Shown: piece after piece, positions 1 to 6,814 of the stretch
How positions within the stretch are numbered: the stretch's first letter is position 1
How the letters are laid out: every line of letters begins with the position of its first letter
Source of the DNA: Azonexus sp.
GTDB taxonomy: Bacteria > Pseudomonadota > Gammaproteobacteria > Burkholderiales > Rhodocyclaceae
DNA: 8,544 nucleotides
Assembly (NCBI GenBank): GCA_031285115.1
Contig: JAITWU010000235.1
Coordinates: 1-8,544, forward strand
Direction of reading: 5' to 3'
Notes under the pieces: model-generated
Seen by the model: only the letters and a program-made list of their open reading frames with translations
What the model was told of the DNA's origin: nothing
Databases searched by the model: none
Made by a program: the position numbers and the translations under genes

Positions 1-7
1 GACGTCC

Positions 8-27
8 CGCCCGCTGTTTGACGGGCG
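8..27 (-). terminator. Possible hairpin after pilE
   Basis: CGCCCG (8-13) and CGGGCG (22-27) pair as a 6-bp GC stem with an 8-nt loop, 5 nt after the pilE stop codon. Seven bases follow before the window edge and contain no uridine run, so it cannot be called a full intrinsic terminator. Its place at the end of the operon makes a role in termination or 3' end protection plausible. Confidence 0.3.
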
Positions 28-32
28 CGGCG

Positions 33-467
33 TTACCTCGCCCAGCATTCGGCCACGCTCAGGCTGCCATTGACCGTGCTGCGCACGCCGACGCTGGTGA
101 GGGTGAAATCGCCGCATTCATCGCTGGCGTTGGGGCCAGAGCTATTGCGTTTGGCGATCAGCGTAAATTCCGTTGCCGTCGCTGTTCCCGGGTTGCTGGC
201 GCTGGCGTTGGGCGAGAAGCCGACCGTATAGCGGCCTCCCTCCACCGCTTGCAGACCGCTCGCCAGAGCGCTGGGGTAGCTGCCCTGGGCGGTCGCCGCG
301 CGCTCCAGCCATTGCGCGGCGTTGAGCAGCGCCGTTTTGGCATGAACACGGTGGGCGCGCTTCACGTAGGCGCTGTAATTGGGCAGCGCGATAGCCGCCA
401 GGATAGCGATGATCACGACCACGATCATCAATTCAATGAGCGTGAAGCCGCGCGCGATTTTTTTCAT
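33..467 (-). CDS. pilE: Minor prepilin PilE
   Basis: A 144-residue prepilin, last gene of the operon. The six-residue positively charged leader plus G7 (MKKIARG) is cut before F8, giving mature FTLIELMIVVVIIAILAAIALPNY, the textbook type IVa pilin helix with Glu at +5. The following RAHRVHAKTALLNAAQWLERAATAQGSYP segment (38-65) matches the PilE group, which has an AAQ-x-LER motif and a conserved YP, and which also includes the Neisseria ComP DNA-uptake pilin. C118 and C141 should form the C-terminal disulphide loop. Its length (137 mature residues) is normal. It lies 17 nt after pilY1, the place pilE holds in P. aeruginosa. PilE there is the adaptor between the tip complex and the PilA shaft. 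It could be mistaken for a major pilin, but the operon position and sequence group argue for a minor one. Confidence 0.9.
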   Translation of the reverse strand: MKKIARGFTLIELMIVVVIIAILAAIALPNYSAYVKRAHRVHAKTALLNAAQWLERAATAQGSYPSALASGLQAVEGGRYTVGFSPNASASNPGTATATEFTLIAKRNSSGPNASDECGDFTLTSVGVRSTVNGSLSVAECWAR

Positions 468-473
468 GCCGGT

Positions 474-482
474 TCCTTTCCT
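474..482 (-). promoter_or_regulatory. Ribosome binding site of pilE (decides the start)
   Basis: AGGAAAGGA on the minus strand ends 6 nt before the ATG at 467. An ATG at 485 overlaps the pilY1 stop as TGATG, but it lacks its own Shine-Dalgarno and would add MRKGTG to the leader. The ATG at 467 is therefore preferred. Confidence 0.7.
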
Positions 483-484
483 CA

Positions 485-3400
485 TCAGCGGGCGATATGC
501 CAGCCAGCGCGACGGCCCGGCCTGATCGGCGGGGTGACGGTGATGGTCGAGTCTGCTTCGACGCCCTTGAGCTTGTTGCGGCCATGACCGATATAGGTGC
601 CGACTCCGGCGCCTTTGGCGTCCTCGGTGCTCGTCCCGCTGAGCCGGAAGCGGTTGCCCGCGCCGACGTTGAAGTCGAGGGTGGAGCCGCCGAGGGTGAC
701 GGAAATGGTGACATTGGGGTAGCCGCCGCTGTACTGGTCAAAGAAATTGACCGTGGTGATTTCCTCGATCGTCTGGATCGGGGGTGGGCATTGGCTGGCG
801 CTGCCTTCGGCATTGGCGCTCGACGGGAGGGCGCCGAGGTTCTGCGTATAGAACATGACCACATTGCCCGGCATCAGCACCGGGTTTGACAAGACCTTGC
901 CCATGTTGCCATTGGCGACCTCCGGGATGTCGTAATACCAGCCGTAGCGACCTGCCTCGGTCGCTCCGTTGTCGATCACGACATCGCTTCCGTCACTCGA
1001 TACGCCGACCTGCAAACCTGCATTGGCGCTGGCCGCCAGCGTGCCCCCGGTCTGCTGGTAGAGGCAGTTGCTGTAACGTCCGGGGCCGCTTCCGCTCCGG
1101 CAAGTAGCGGGAATCGGCGAGGTGGTGCGGGCGGCTTTATTACCCTTGCCGTAGGCGGTGTCAGCGCCGAACAAAACCTGGCTGATTTTTACATTCGACG
1201 GCCCGGTCACCGCTTTGTCGACCCTGATCGGCGTGTTGTCGTTGATGGCGTAAAAGGTGTTCTGCTTCATGTCTTTCTGGTCGACTTCATCGGTCAGGTT
1301 CTTGCCCGTGCCAAATTCGACCAGGAAGCCGCCCTTGGGATTGACCACTGCCACCGGGGCGCTGGTAATCGGTTGCCCGGCGCCGGTCGGCCCCAGCGCC
1401 GAGAACAGCGGCTTCGGGCTGTCAGCGGTGCCGTTGGCGACGATCCATTGGCTGGTGTCCGGGCTGGCGATGTTGAATTTCCACAAATTGCCTTCGAGGT
1501 CGCCGGCATACACGATGTCGGCGGTGCCGTTGCCGTCTATGTCGACGGGGCGCGGCGCGCCGAGGCCGTTGCCGTGGGCGATGCAGGTGGTCGCGCTGGT
1601 TTGGACTGCGCCCTCAACCACGCAAGCGCCAGTCACCGTGTACAAGGGCATACCCGCCGCCAGCGATTGCACCAGCAGCACCGGCAGGCCGCTCACGCTG
1701 TTGTAGCCGTTGCCCATGATGACGGCCCATTCGTATTTTTTCGCGCTGCCGTCGATCTTGTTGATCTGGACGATCTGCGCCGATTGCGTCGTGTTGGTCT
1801 GATCCATGACCGGCTGGTTGTATTGGCTGCCGATATAGTCCCACTGCGCTTCCGTGATGCCGCTGGCGATGGCGGAATCCTTACTGGTCGAATCAATCAG
1901 CGCATTGGACCAGGCCCCTGCCCCCTCGGCAAAGCTATCCGGGTCGGTCACATCGAGCACGAAGTAACCTGCCCCGCCGCGCCCCAAGGCCCCGGCCAGC
2001 ACCGTCGCCCAACTGCTGGCGGAGCCGATCCGGGCGTCGCCGCTGACCGGGCTGCCATCGACGAAGTATTCGTGGGTGTAACTGCCGGCGGTTAACTGTT
2101 CCACCCGACTGAGCAGCCCGCGCGGCACATAGGCCATCAGTTCCTTGCCGCTGCCCGCCGTGGCGCTTGAGCCGCCGCCCGATCCGGCGTCGAAACCATG
2201 CAACATGCCGTCATTGGCGCCGACATAGACCACGCTCTTCCGGTCGGCCCTGGTCGAGGCAAAAGTCGTGAAACCCTCATCCAGCGTAAAACGCGCGGGC
2301 TTGCCGACGTAAGCCAGTTGCGAATTGAGAATATCGCCCAGCGGGTTGTTGCGCACCGCGGTGATGACATCGGCAGTCAGCCCGTGCTTGACGGCGGGAT
2401 CACTACTCAACCCCGCCGACTGGAAGGCAAGCCCGCTGCCGTTAGCGCCCGTGGTAAAGATATTGCGCGTCTTCGGGATCGAAGCCTGCCACAAAGGGGT
2501 TCCATTGATGGCGTTGCCGGTATAAGCCGTCAGCGCCCCGTTCCAGCCATTGATCGTGCCGCTGATCGTTTCGCCGCTGACTTTGCCCCATTGCACGGCC
2601 TTGGTGTCGCCGACGGTCGTCCGGGTGATCCTGGTCGGGTCGTCGGTATACGAATAACTGGCGACATAGGCTGCCGAACTGGCCAACAGGCGGCTGTTTG
2701 AAGCCAGCGCCGCGACGATGCTGTTGGAGGTGGTGTACTTCGGGTCGCATGGCTTGTCGGGGTTGTCGAAGCCGCCGTTGCGCAGCAGCACGACTTCGTA
2801 AAGATAGGCGTCGTAAAGTCCGTCACGAGCATTACCCGTATAGTCGTATTTTTGGACGAAATCATCGCCATTGCCCCAGGCCGCAGCGCCGGAACCGTCC
2901 AGCGCCCAGCGGAAGAGGTTGCCATCCTCATCCACGATGGCGTAGCTGGAGAGTGAACTGACGATCTTCTTGATCTTCGGTATCGGCTTCAAGGCCATCT
3001 CGACCCATTTCTCAGCTTCTTTCCCCGCGTATTTGTCGTCATAGATGGTTGGGTGCAGCTCGTTGAAGCCATAGTTGCCGCGCGCGTTTTTCGTAAGGCC
3101 GTTGGCCGGGGTTTTTTTGTCGGTGTCAAAGACCTGCGTATCGCCATCGCCGAGCACCTGCGGAAATTGATAGGCATCGACCGTGTTGATGTCGTTGGAA
3201 TTCTCATAGCCGCCTTCGCGCCCGAAGGCGAAGTAGCCGTTGCTGCCCCAGGCCCAGGAGCGGCCATGCTGGTCGATGAAGAAAGCGGCCAGCTCGCCCG
3301 CTTCGACATCCTGCGGGATCGGCGTGTAACCGACGCGCGCTATTTCAGCCTCCGCGACCTTCACTTTCTGGGGTGTCCAGGCGGTATATCCCGTCCAGCC

Positions 3401-4429
3401 AACACCCCATTGCCAGACATTGTGGTTCTCGTCGAGAACCAGCTGGGTGAGACTGGCCATGCTGATCTTGAGCGCCTTGCCCATGCCGGTGACCACCAGC
3501 TTTCTCGGCGTCGCGGTCTGAGCGCCGCCATCGCCGAGGTTGCCGCCACCCCAGACCCAGATATTGCCCGCGCTGTCGAGCGCCATATTGTTGTGGTAAC
3601 CGCCCTCGACATCGACGATCACCGTGCCCGCCGGGAATAGCGTCTGATGCGGGGCGGTGCCGGAGGTTGTCGAGCCGGTGCCTTGTTTGCCGAAATCGTT
3701 TGAACCCCAGCTCCACAATTCCCCCGCGTCGGTCAAAGCAAACGCCTGATAGAAAGCGCCATCCGCCGAGCTGCCCCAGACTTTGACAAATTTTTTATCG
3801 GCGGGCAGCGGCACGCGCTTGGGCAGGTTGTACGAGGCGCCCGTGGTTTGACCCGCCACCTGGTAGCTGTTGTTGCCCCAGGCCCAGACGCGGCCTTCGA
3901 CGTCAACCGCGACATTGTTCTGGTAGCCCGCGCCAATATCGACGATCGTCGTCGGCGTCGTCAATTCGGTGCTGGAATATTTTTGGGGATTACCGAAAAA
4001 ATCCACCAGCGTCAGGCCGCCGCCATACATTTGCGCCGTCCAGCGGTTGGCCGGGATATTTTCCCTGGTCGTGCCTTTCGTTATCGCCCCATCTTCGTTC
4101 ATGCCAATGCCCAGCCGACCAAAGTTGTTGTAGCCCCAGGTATAGACGCGACCTGTGCTGTCCAGCGCCAGACCGCCGAGATAGCCGAATTTGACCTTTT
4201 CGATTTGCAGGCCGCCCGCCATCTGGTTGCCGTAACGCGGCGCATCTTTGTCGCCGAGGCTTGCGACATAGGCGGGCGAGGTCGAATGCATTTTTTGCAT
4301 GTCTTCTGCCGAACACGGGATGCCGCAGTGCGTGCCGGTGCCGTCGGTATAGGCCAGCGCCAGCGGAAAGGCGCCAAGAAAGATGGCGGCGATAGCGCTG
4401 GCGAGAATGGTTTTTTTAGCGTGTTTCAT
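485..4429 (-). CDS. pilY1: PilY1/PilC-type pilus tip adhesin with an N-terminal RCC1 propeller
   Basis: A 1314-residue exported protein. The signal peptide (M1 to about A26, ending LALA before YTDG) sends it to the periplasm. The N-terminal half has seven RCC1-type repeats (about 84-520) in place of the von Willebrand A-like domain known from P. aeruginosa PilY1. The C-terminal half is the classic PilY1/PilC domain (Pfam PF05567): VVYVGANDGMLHGFDAG (733-749), AYVPRGLL (766-773), GRGGAGYFVLDVTDP (817-830), EWAVIMGNGYN (900-910), then the calcium loop D963-x-D965-x-N967-x3-D971 followed by YAGDLEGNLWKFN. It ends in RPGRRAGWHIAR, like the GR-x-W ending common in PilY1. Cysteine pairs occur at 35/39, 936/949 and 1110/1122. 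PilY1 caps the minor-pilin tip and affects adhesion, twitching and retraction in other species. Placement between pilX and pilE supports the assignment. What the RCC1 part binds is unknown. Confidence 0.93.
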   Translation of the reverse strand: MKHAKKTILASAIAAIFLGAFPLALAYTDGTGTHCGIPCSAEDMQKMHSTSPAYVASLGDKDAPRYGNQMAGGLQIEKVKFGYLGGLALDSTGRVYTWGYNNFGRLGIGMNEDGAITKGTTRENIPANRWTAQMYGGGLTLVDFFGNPQKYSSTELTTPTTIVDIGAGYQNNVAVDVEGRVWAWGNNSYQVAGQTTGASYNLPKRVPLPADKKFVKVWGSSADGAFYQAFALTDAGELWSWGSNDFGKQGTGSTTSGTAPHQTLFPAGTVIVDVEGGYHNNMALDSAGNIWVWGGGNLGDGGAQTATPRKLVVTGMGKALKISMASLTQLVLDENHNVWQWGVGWTGYTAWTPQKVKVAEAEIARVGYTPIPQDVEAGELAAFFIDQHGRSWAWGSNGYFAFGREGGYENSNDINTVDAYQFPQVLGDGDTQVFDTDKKTPANGLTKNARGNYGFNELHPTIYDDKYAGKEAEKWVEMALKPIPKIKKIVSSLSSYAIVDEDGNLFRWALDGSGAAAWGNGDDFVQKYDYTGNARDGLYDAYLYEVVLLRNGGFDNPDKPCDPKYTTSNSIVAALASNSRLLASSAAYVASYSYTDDPTRITRTTVGDTKAVQWGKVSGETISGTINGWNGALTAYTGNAINGTPLWQASIPKTRNIFTTGANGSGLAFQSAGLSSDPAVKHGLTADVITAVRNNPLGDILNSQLAYVGKPARFTLDEGFTTFASTRADRKSVVYVGANDGMLHGFDAGSGGGSSATAGSGKELMAYVPRGLLSRVEQLTAGSYTHEYFVDGSPVSGDARIGSASSWATVLAGALGRGGAGYFVLDVTDPDSFAEGAGAWSNALIDSTSKDSAIASGITEAQWDYIGSQYNQPVMDQTNTTQSAQIVQINKIDGSAKKYEWAVIMGNGYNSVSGLPVLLVQSLAAGMPLYTVTGACVVEGAVQTSATTCIAHGNGLGAPRPVDIDGNGTADIVYAGDLEGNLWKFNIASPDTSQWIVANGTADSPKPLFSALGPTGAGQPITSAPVAVVNPKGGFLVEFGTGKNLTDEVDQKDMKQNTFYAINDNTPIRVDKAVTGPSNVKISQVLFGADTAYGKGNKAARTTSPIPATCRSGSGPGRYSNCLYQQTGGTLAASANAGLQVGVSSDGSDVVIDNGATEAGRYGWYYDIPEVANGNMGKVLSNPVLMPGNVVMFYTQNLGALPSSANAEGSASQCPPPIQTIEEITTVNFFDQYSGGYPNVTISVTLGGSTLDFNVGAGNRFRLSGTSTEDAKGAGVGTYIGHGRNKLKGVEADSTITVTPPIRPGRRAGWHIAR
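1517..1543 (-). other. Calcium-binding loop codons of PilY1
   Basis: The codons read DIDGNGTAD (residues 963-971), an EF-hand-like D-x-D-x-N-x3-D loop in the position of the calcium site of P. aeruginosa PilY1, where calcium binding controls the protein's effect on pilus retraction. All four expected acidic or amide ligands are present, so calcium binding is likely here too. Confidence 0.8.
2870..4180 (-). repeat. Seven RCC1-like repeats encoded in pilY1
   Basis: The repeat core is A-L-D-x2-G-x-V-W-x-W-G-x-N. Copies occur near residues 87-99 (LALDSTGRVYTWG), 173-185 (VAVDVEGRVWAWG), 230-242 (FALTDAGELWSWG), 282-294 (MALDSAGNIWVWG), 330-342 (LVLDENHNVWQWG), 383-395 (FFIDQHGRSWAWG) and 497-509 (AIVDEDGNLFRWA). 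Copies 2 and 4 also share the preceding IVD-x2-x-GY-x-NN segment, as in the GGxxH part of RCC1 blades. Repeat spacing is 50-60 residues through the middle, with longer steps after copy 1 (about 86) and copy 6 (about 114). Seven copies fit the seven-bladed RCC1 propeller. Confidence 0.88.
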
Positions 4430-4435
4430 GACTGA

Positions 4436-4441
4436 CTCCCC
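4436..4441 (-). promoter_or_regulatory. Ribosome binding site of pilY1
   Basis: GGGGAG on the minus strand lies 6 nt before the ATG at 4429. The strong site and the 45-nt gap after pilX suggest that pilY1 is initiated independently and not by coupling. Confidence 0.65.
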
Positions 4442-4474
4442 GGTTTCTCAAAATGTTGAACGCACTGGTTTTTT

Positions 4475-5320
4475 CTAGCCGCAACCGCCGCCGACAGCGG
4501 CGCTGGGCAGACATGGATAGGGCACGTAATAGCTGCGCAAAACCGAAACGGTGCCGCCCCGCAGCCCTTGCGCCAGCGCCGTGATACGAAAAATGAAGGG
4601 ATAGGTGCCGTCAGGCGCGGGGACATTGGCCGGTACGCCGTCGCCCAGAGCGCCTGAAAGCGCGTGGTAGGGAAAAACCTCGACCCAGTAAGCGCCCTTG
4701 AAATTCCCCGTGCCAAGCGCCAGAGTGGCTTCGCCCGCCTTGGCGTCAGGCCCCCAGTCCACGTCGGAGAGGCTGGCCGTAAACTGGTTATAAGCCGCCC
4801 CATTGGTCAATGTTTGCGCGCCGTCGTTATCAATCTTGGCCGCGAGAAATTTTTCCTGGGTCGGCGAGCTGGAAATACAGACGCCCTTGTAGGCGGCATT
4901 GGTCGCGGCCGCGCATTTGTTGATCCCGCCGATGATCGACTCCGTGGTCAGCATCTCCATGTAGCCAGCGTTGTCAGCCGGGTAGCGCACGGTGCAGGCA
5001 GGCGCTGCGCCTGTGCCTTGCTTGAGCGTCGCATTGGTTCCGGCGCTGCCGAATGCGCCCGATTCCGACTCGCAGTAGAGGCCATTGTTGAGGAGGATGT
5101 CGCGCTGCGCCGCATTGAGCAGGGCCTCGGCGGCGGCGTAGGAGCGCTCCTGATCACTCTGGTTGCCGACCAGCGATTCATTGAGATTGGCGACCTGGAG
5201 CACGCCGAGCATGGCAATCAGCGAGAGCAGCAGAATGATCACCACGATGAACAGCGAAACGCCACGCTGGCGGGCGGCGCATGGAAATGAATTGGGATCG
5301 AGATGGGGGTAGATGGGCAT
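4475..5320 (-). CDS. pilX: Minor prepilin PilX
   Basis: A 281-residue prepilin with the PilX N-terminal domain (Pfam PF14341). The leader of 20 residues ends in AARQRG; mature sequence VSLFIVVIILLLSLIAMLGV is followed by ANLNESLVGNQSDQERSYAAAEALLNAAQRD (about 45-74), the most conserved part of PilX. Position +5 is Ile, as expected for PilX and its type II secretion counterpart GspK, which lack Glu5 and sit at the very tip. The end of the domain (FRITALAQGLRGGTVSVLRSYYVP, 244-267) also matches PilX. Cysteines are at 83, 109, 136, 148, 270 and 280, plus C14 in the leader. The leader is longer than in its neighbours. No good Shine-Dalgarno precedes the ATG; instead an A7 run ends 2 nt before it. 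The gene starts 19 nt after pilW and ends 45 nt before pilY1. Confidence 0.9.
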   Translation of the reverse strand: MPIYPHLDPNSFPCAARQRGVSLFIVVIILLLSLIAMLGVLQVANLNESLVGNQSDQERSYAAAEALLNAAQRDILLNNGLYCESESGAFGSAGTNATLKQGTGAAPACTVRYPADNAGYMEMLTTESIIGGINKCAAATNAAYKGVCISSSPTQEKFLAAKIDNDGAQTLTNGAAYNQFTASLSDVDWGPDAKAGEATLALGTGNFKGAYWVEVFPYHALSGALGDGVPANVPAPDGTYPFIFRITALAQGLRGGTVSVLRSYYVPYPCLPSAAVGGGCG

Positions 5321-5339
5321 GGTTTTTTTAGCCGCTCAA

Positions 5340-6143
5340 TCAGGTATTGATATTGCGTAAATAGAAGGTCTGCCTGACGATGCGATGGATACGCCCGTCG
5401 GTCGTGGTTTTACTGCTGCCGCTGCAACTGGTGATGGTCTGGGCGGGCGCCTGGATGACATCGCCCTGCACTTCGAGACAAACCTGCACCCCGGCGACCT
5501 GGGACCAGGCGATGTCGGCGGCGGCATTCCTGAAAGTGACATTGCGCTCGTCATCGACGAGCAGGTACTTGACCTGCATATCCAGCACATCGCTGACGAG
5601 GGACTGGGCGGCGGCGGTCGAAGGAACCGTCGTATCGTTGTTGCAAACCAGACTGGCGGTGGCGGTCTTGATAAAAAACTGGCTGACCAGACGCTGCGCC
5701 GTCCCTGCCGTCACCGGGCCATTGCCGACGCAATTGAAGGCTTGGGCGGCCCCATCATTGGGCGCGGTATAGCTGATGACGAGGGTATCGGGGCCATTAC
5801 TGGCGCCATCGACACCGTAAATCGAAACCGCCGGGGCCGCCGTATTGATGCCGCCCAGGGCCGTGGTGTCAAAGGCGACGTAAGGCAAATCCGGGCTGGG
5901 CGTGTTTGAAATGGCGACGACGGCCCCGGCCTGGCTGATTTGCTGGCCGATCTGCACCATGACCAGCGTCGCTTTCTGTTCGAGTGATGCGCCGTCGGTC
6001 ACGGTGCGGGTCGAACTACTGGTGACCATCAGGCTGCCCAGGGCGGCCAGCACCACCAGCAGACTGATGGTCAGACCGACCATCAGGTCGATCAGGGACA
6101 GGCCGCGCTGGCGGTTCCGGGAAGGTTGGCGGGAATCTCTCAT
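5340..6143 (-). CDS. pilW: Minor prepilin PilW
   Basis: A 267-residue prepilin of the PilW family. The leader MRDSRQPSRNRQRG is cleaved after G14, giving mature LSLIDLMVGLTISLLVVLAALG. Position +5 is Asp (GAC at 6089-6087) where nearly all type IV pilins have Glu. Family features include SLEQKATLVMVQIGQQI after the helix, DVLDMQVKYLLVDD (186-199), VQVCLEV (219-225) and a C-terminal RIHRIVRQTFYLRN, close to the R-x-x-R-x-F-x-LRN ending usual for PilW. Cysteines lie at 138, 167, 222 and 240. It starts 6 nt after the pilV stop with no recognisable Shine-Dalgarno, so translation is probably coupled to pilV. PilW pairs with PilX in the known tip complex and helps hold PilY1; that role is inferred from the family. 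Confidence 0.92.
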   Translation of the reverse strand: MRDSRQPSRNRQRGLSLIDLMVGLTISLLVVLAALGSLMVTSSSTRTVTDGASLEQKATLVMVQIGQQISQAGAVVAISNTPSPDLPYVAFDTTALGGINTAAPAVSIYGVDGASNGPDTLVISYTAPNDGAAQAFNCVGNGPVTAGTAQRLVSQFFIKTATASLVCNNDTTVPSTAAAQSLVSDVLDMQVKYLLVDDERNVTFRNAAADIAWSQVAGVQVCLEVQGDVIQAPAQTITSCSGSSKTTTDGRIHRIVRQTFYLRNINT

Positions 6144-6149
6144 GGCAGA

Positions 6150-6773
6150 TCAATTGGTCGGAATATCAATGAAGTCGATATGGCAAATCAGGCCGCTCGT
6201 ATTGCTGGCGCACGCCGTGCCACCGGCGCTGCCGGTGACCAGCAAGGGGCTGGCGACCTGCCGGTCGGCAGCGCCGCCGGTCAGGGTGGCGTTGGTGTTT
6301 TCATTGGCCTGCCAAGCGATAATGACCTGCAACTGGTGCGGGCTGACCTGCCAGATACTGGCCCGACCATTCATCAACAAGCGGCTGATTTCCTGATGCC
6401 AGGCCCAGACGTCATAAGCCGCCTGCTGGCTCGACGAGCAGAGCGTCCCGGCGTTGCCGCAATCGGGCGTCGGCTTCTCCGGCGCGGCGAAATCGCCATT
6501 CGTCAACGTCGAATACGGCGACAGCGTCGCTGAATAATCCGCATTCGCCCCCGGCTGCGCCCCGACCGAATTGAGGCGGACGCGCTCGCCGAGGTCGGCA
6601 ATCAGCCGGATAGCGGTCGCGCGGGCATCGGCGCCACGGGTCTGAACCAGCATCCGCGCCTGCACCTGAGCCAGCCCGAGAATGCCAAAGGCGAGAATCA
6701 ACAGGGAAATGAGGGCTTCAAGCATGGTGACGCCCTGCTGGCCTGCTTTATTACCAGGAGTTTTTTGTAACAT
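6150..6773 (-). CDS. pilV: Minor prepilin PilV
   Basis: A 207-residue prepilin with leader MLQKTPGNKAGQQG, cleavage after G14 and mature start VTMLE with Glu at +5, followed by the hydrophobic helix ALISLLILAFGILGLAQVQ. The sequence after the helix (MLVQTRGADARATAIRLIADLGERVRLN) and the C112-SSSQQAAYDVWAWHQEI element are typical of PilV, which has a Cys ahead of a D-x2-W segment. Four cysteines (105, 112, 188, 197) could form two disulphides in the periplasm. The ATG at 6773 is chosen because it gives a normal-length leader; the frame is open upstream into fimT without a better start. Only a weak GGT precedes it. The gap to fimT is 41 nt. PilV is expected to join PilW, PilX and FimU in the tip complex that primes pilus assembly. 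Confidence 0.9.
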   Translation of the reverse strand: MLQKTPGNKAGQQGVTMLEALISLLILAFGILGLAQVQARMLVQTRGADARATAIRLIADLGERVRLNSVGAQPGANADYSATLSPYSTLTNGDFAAPEKPTPDCGNAGTLCSSSQQAAYDVWAWHQEISRLLMNGRASIWQVSPHQLQVIIAWQANENTNATLTGGAADRQVASPLLVTGSAGGTACASNTSGLICHIDFIDIPTN

Positions 6774-6814
6774 GATAGTTGACCATTCAAATAGGGAATG
6801 AAGCCCGCGAAGAA

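Noticed and set aside
33..467. PilE similarity to ComP, suggesting a DNA-uptake-sequence system.
   Set aside because: The similarity covers the general PilE/ComP group. I saw no copies of a Neisseria-type uptake sequence (GCCGTCTGAA) or any other over-represented 10-mer in the window, so there is no support for sequence-specific uptake.
3848..4435. Long plus-strand open frames opposite pilY1 and the other pilin genes.
   Set aside because: They are rich in Arg, Ala, Gly, Asp and His without domain features, as expected of antisense shadows of GC-rich genes. The minus-strand genes in the same places match known families from end to end.
4475..5320. Loss of Glu5 in PilX as a possible defect.
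   Set aside because: PilX and its type II secretion equivalent GspK normally lack Glu5 as tip subunits, so Ile at +5 is expected and not a mutation.
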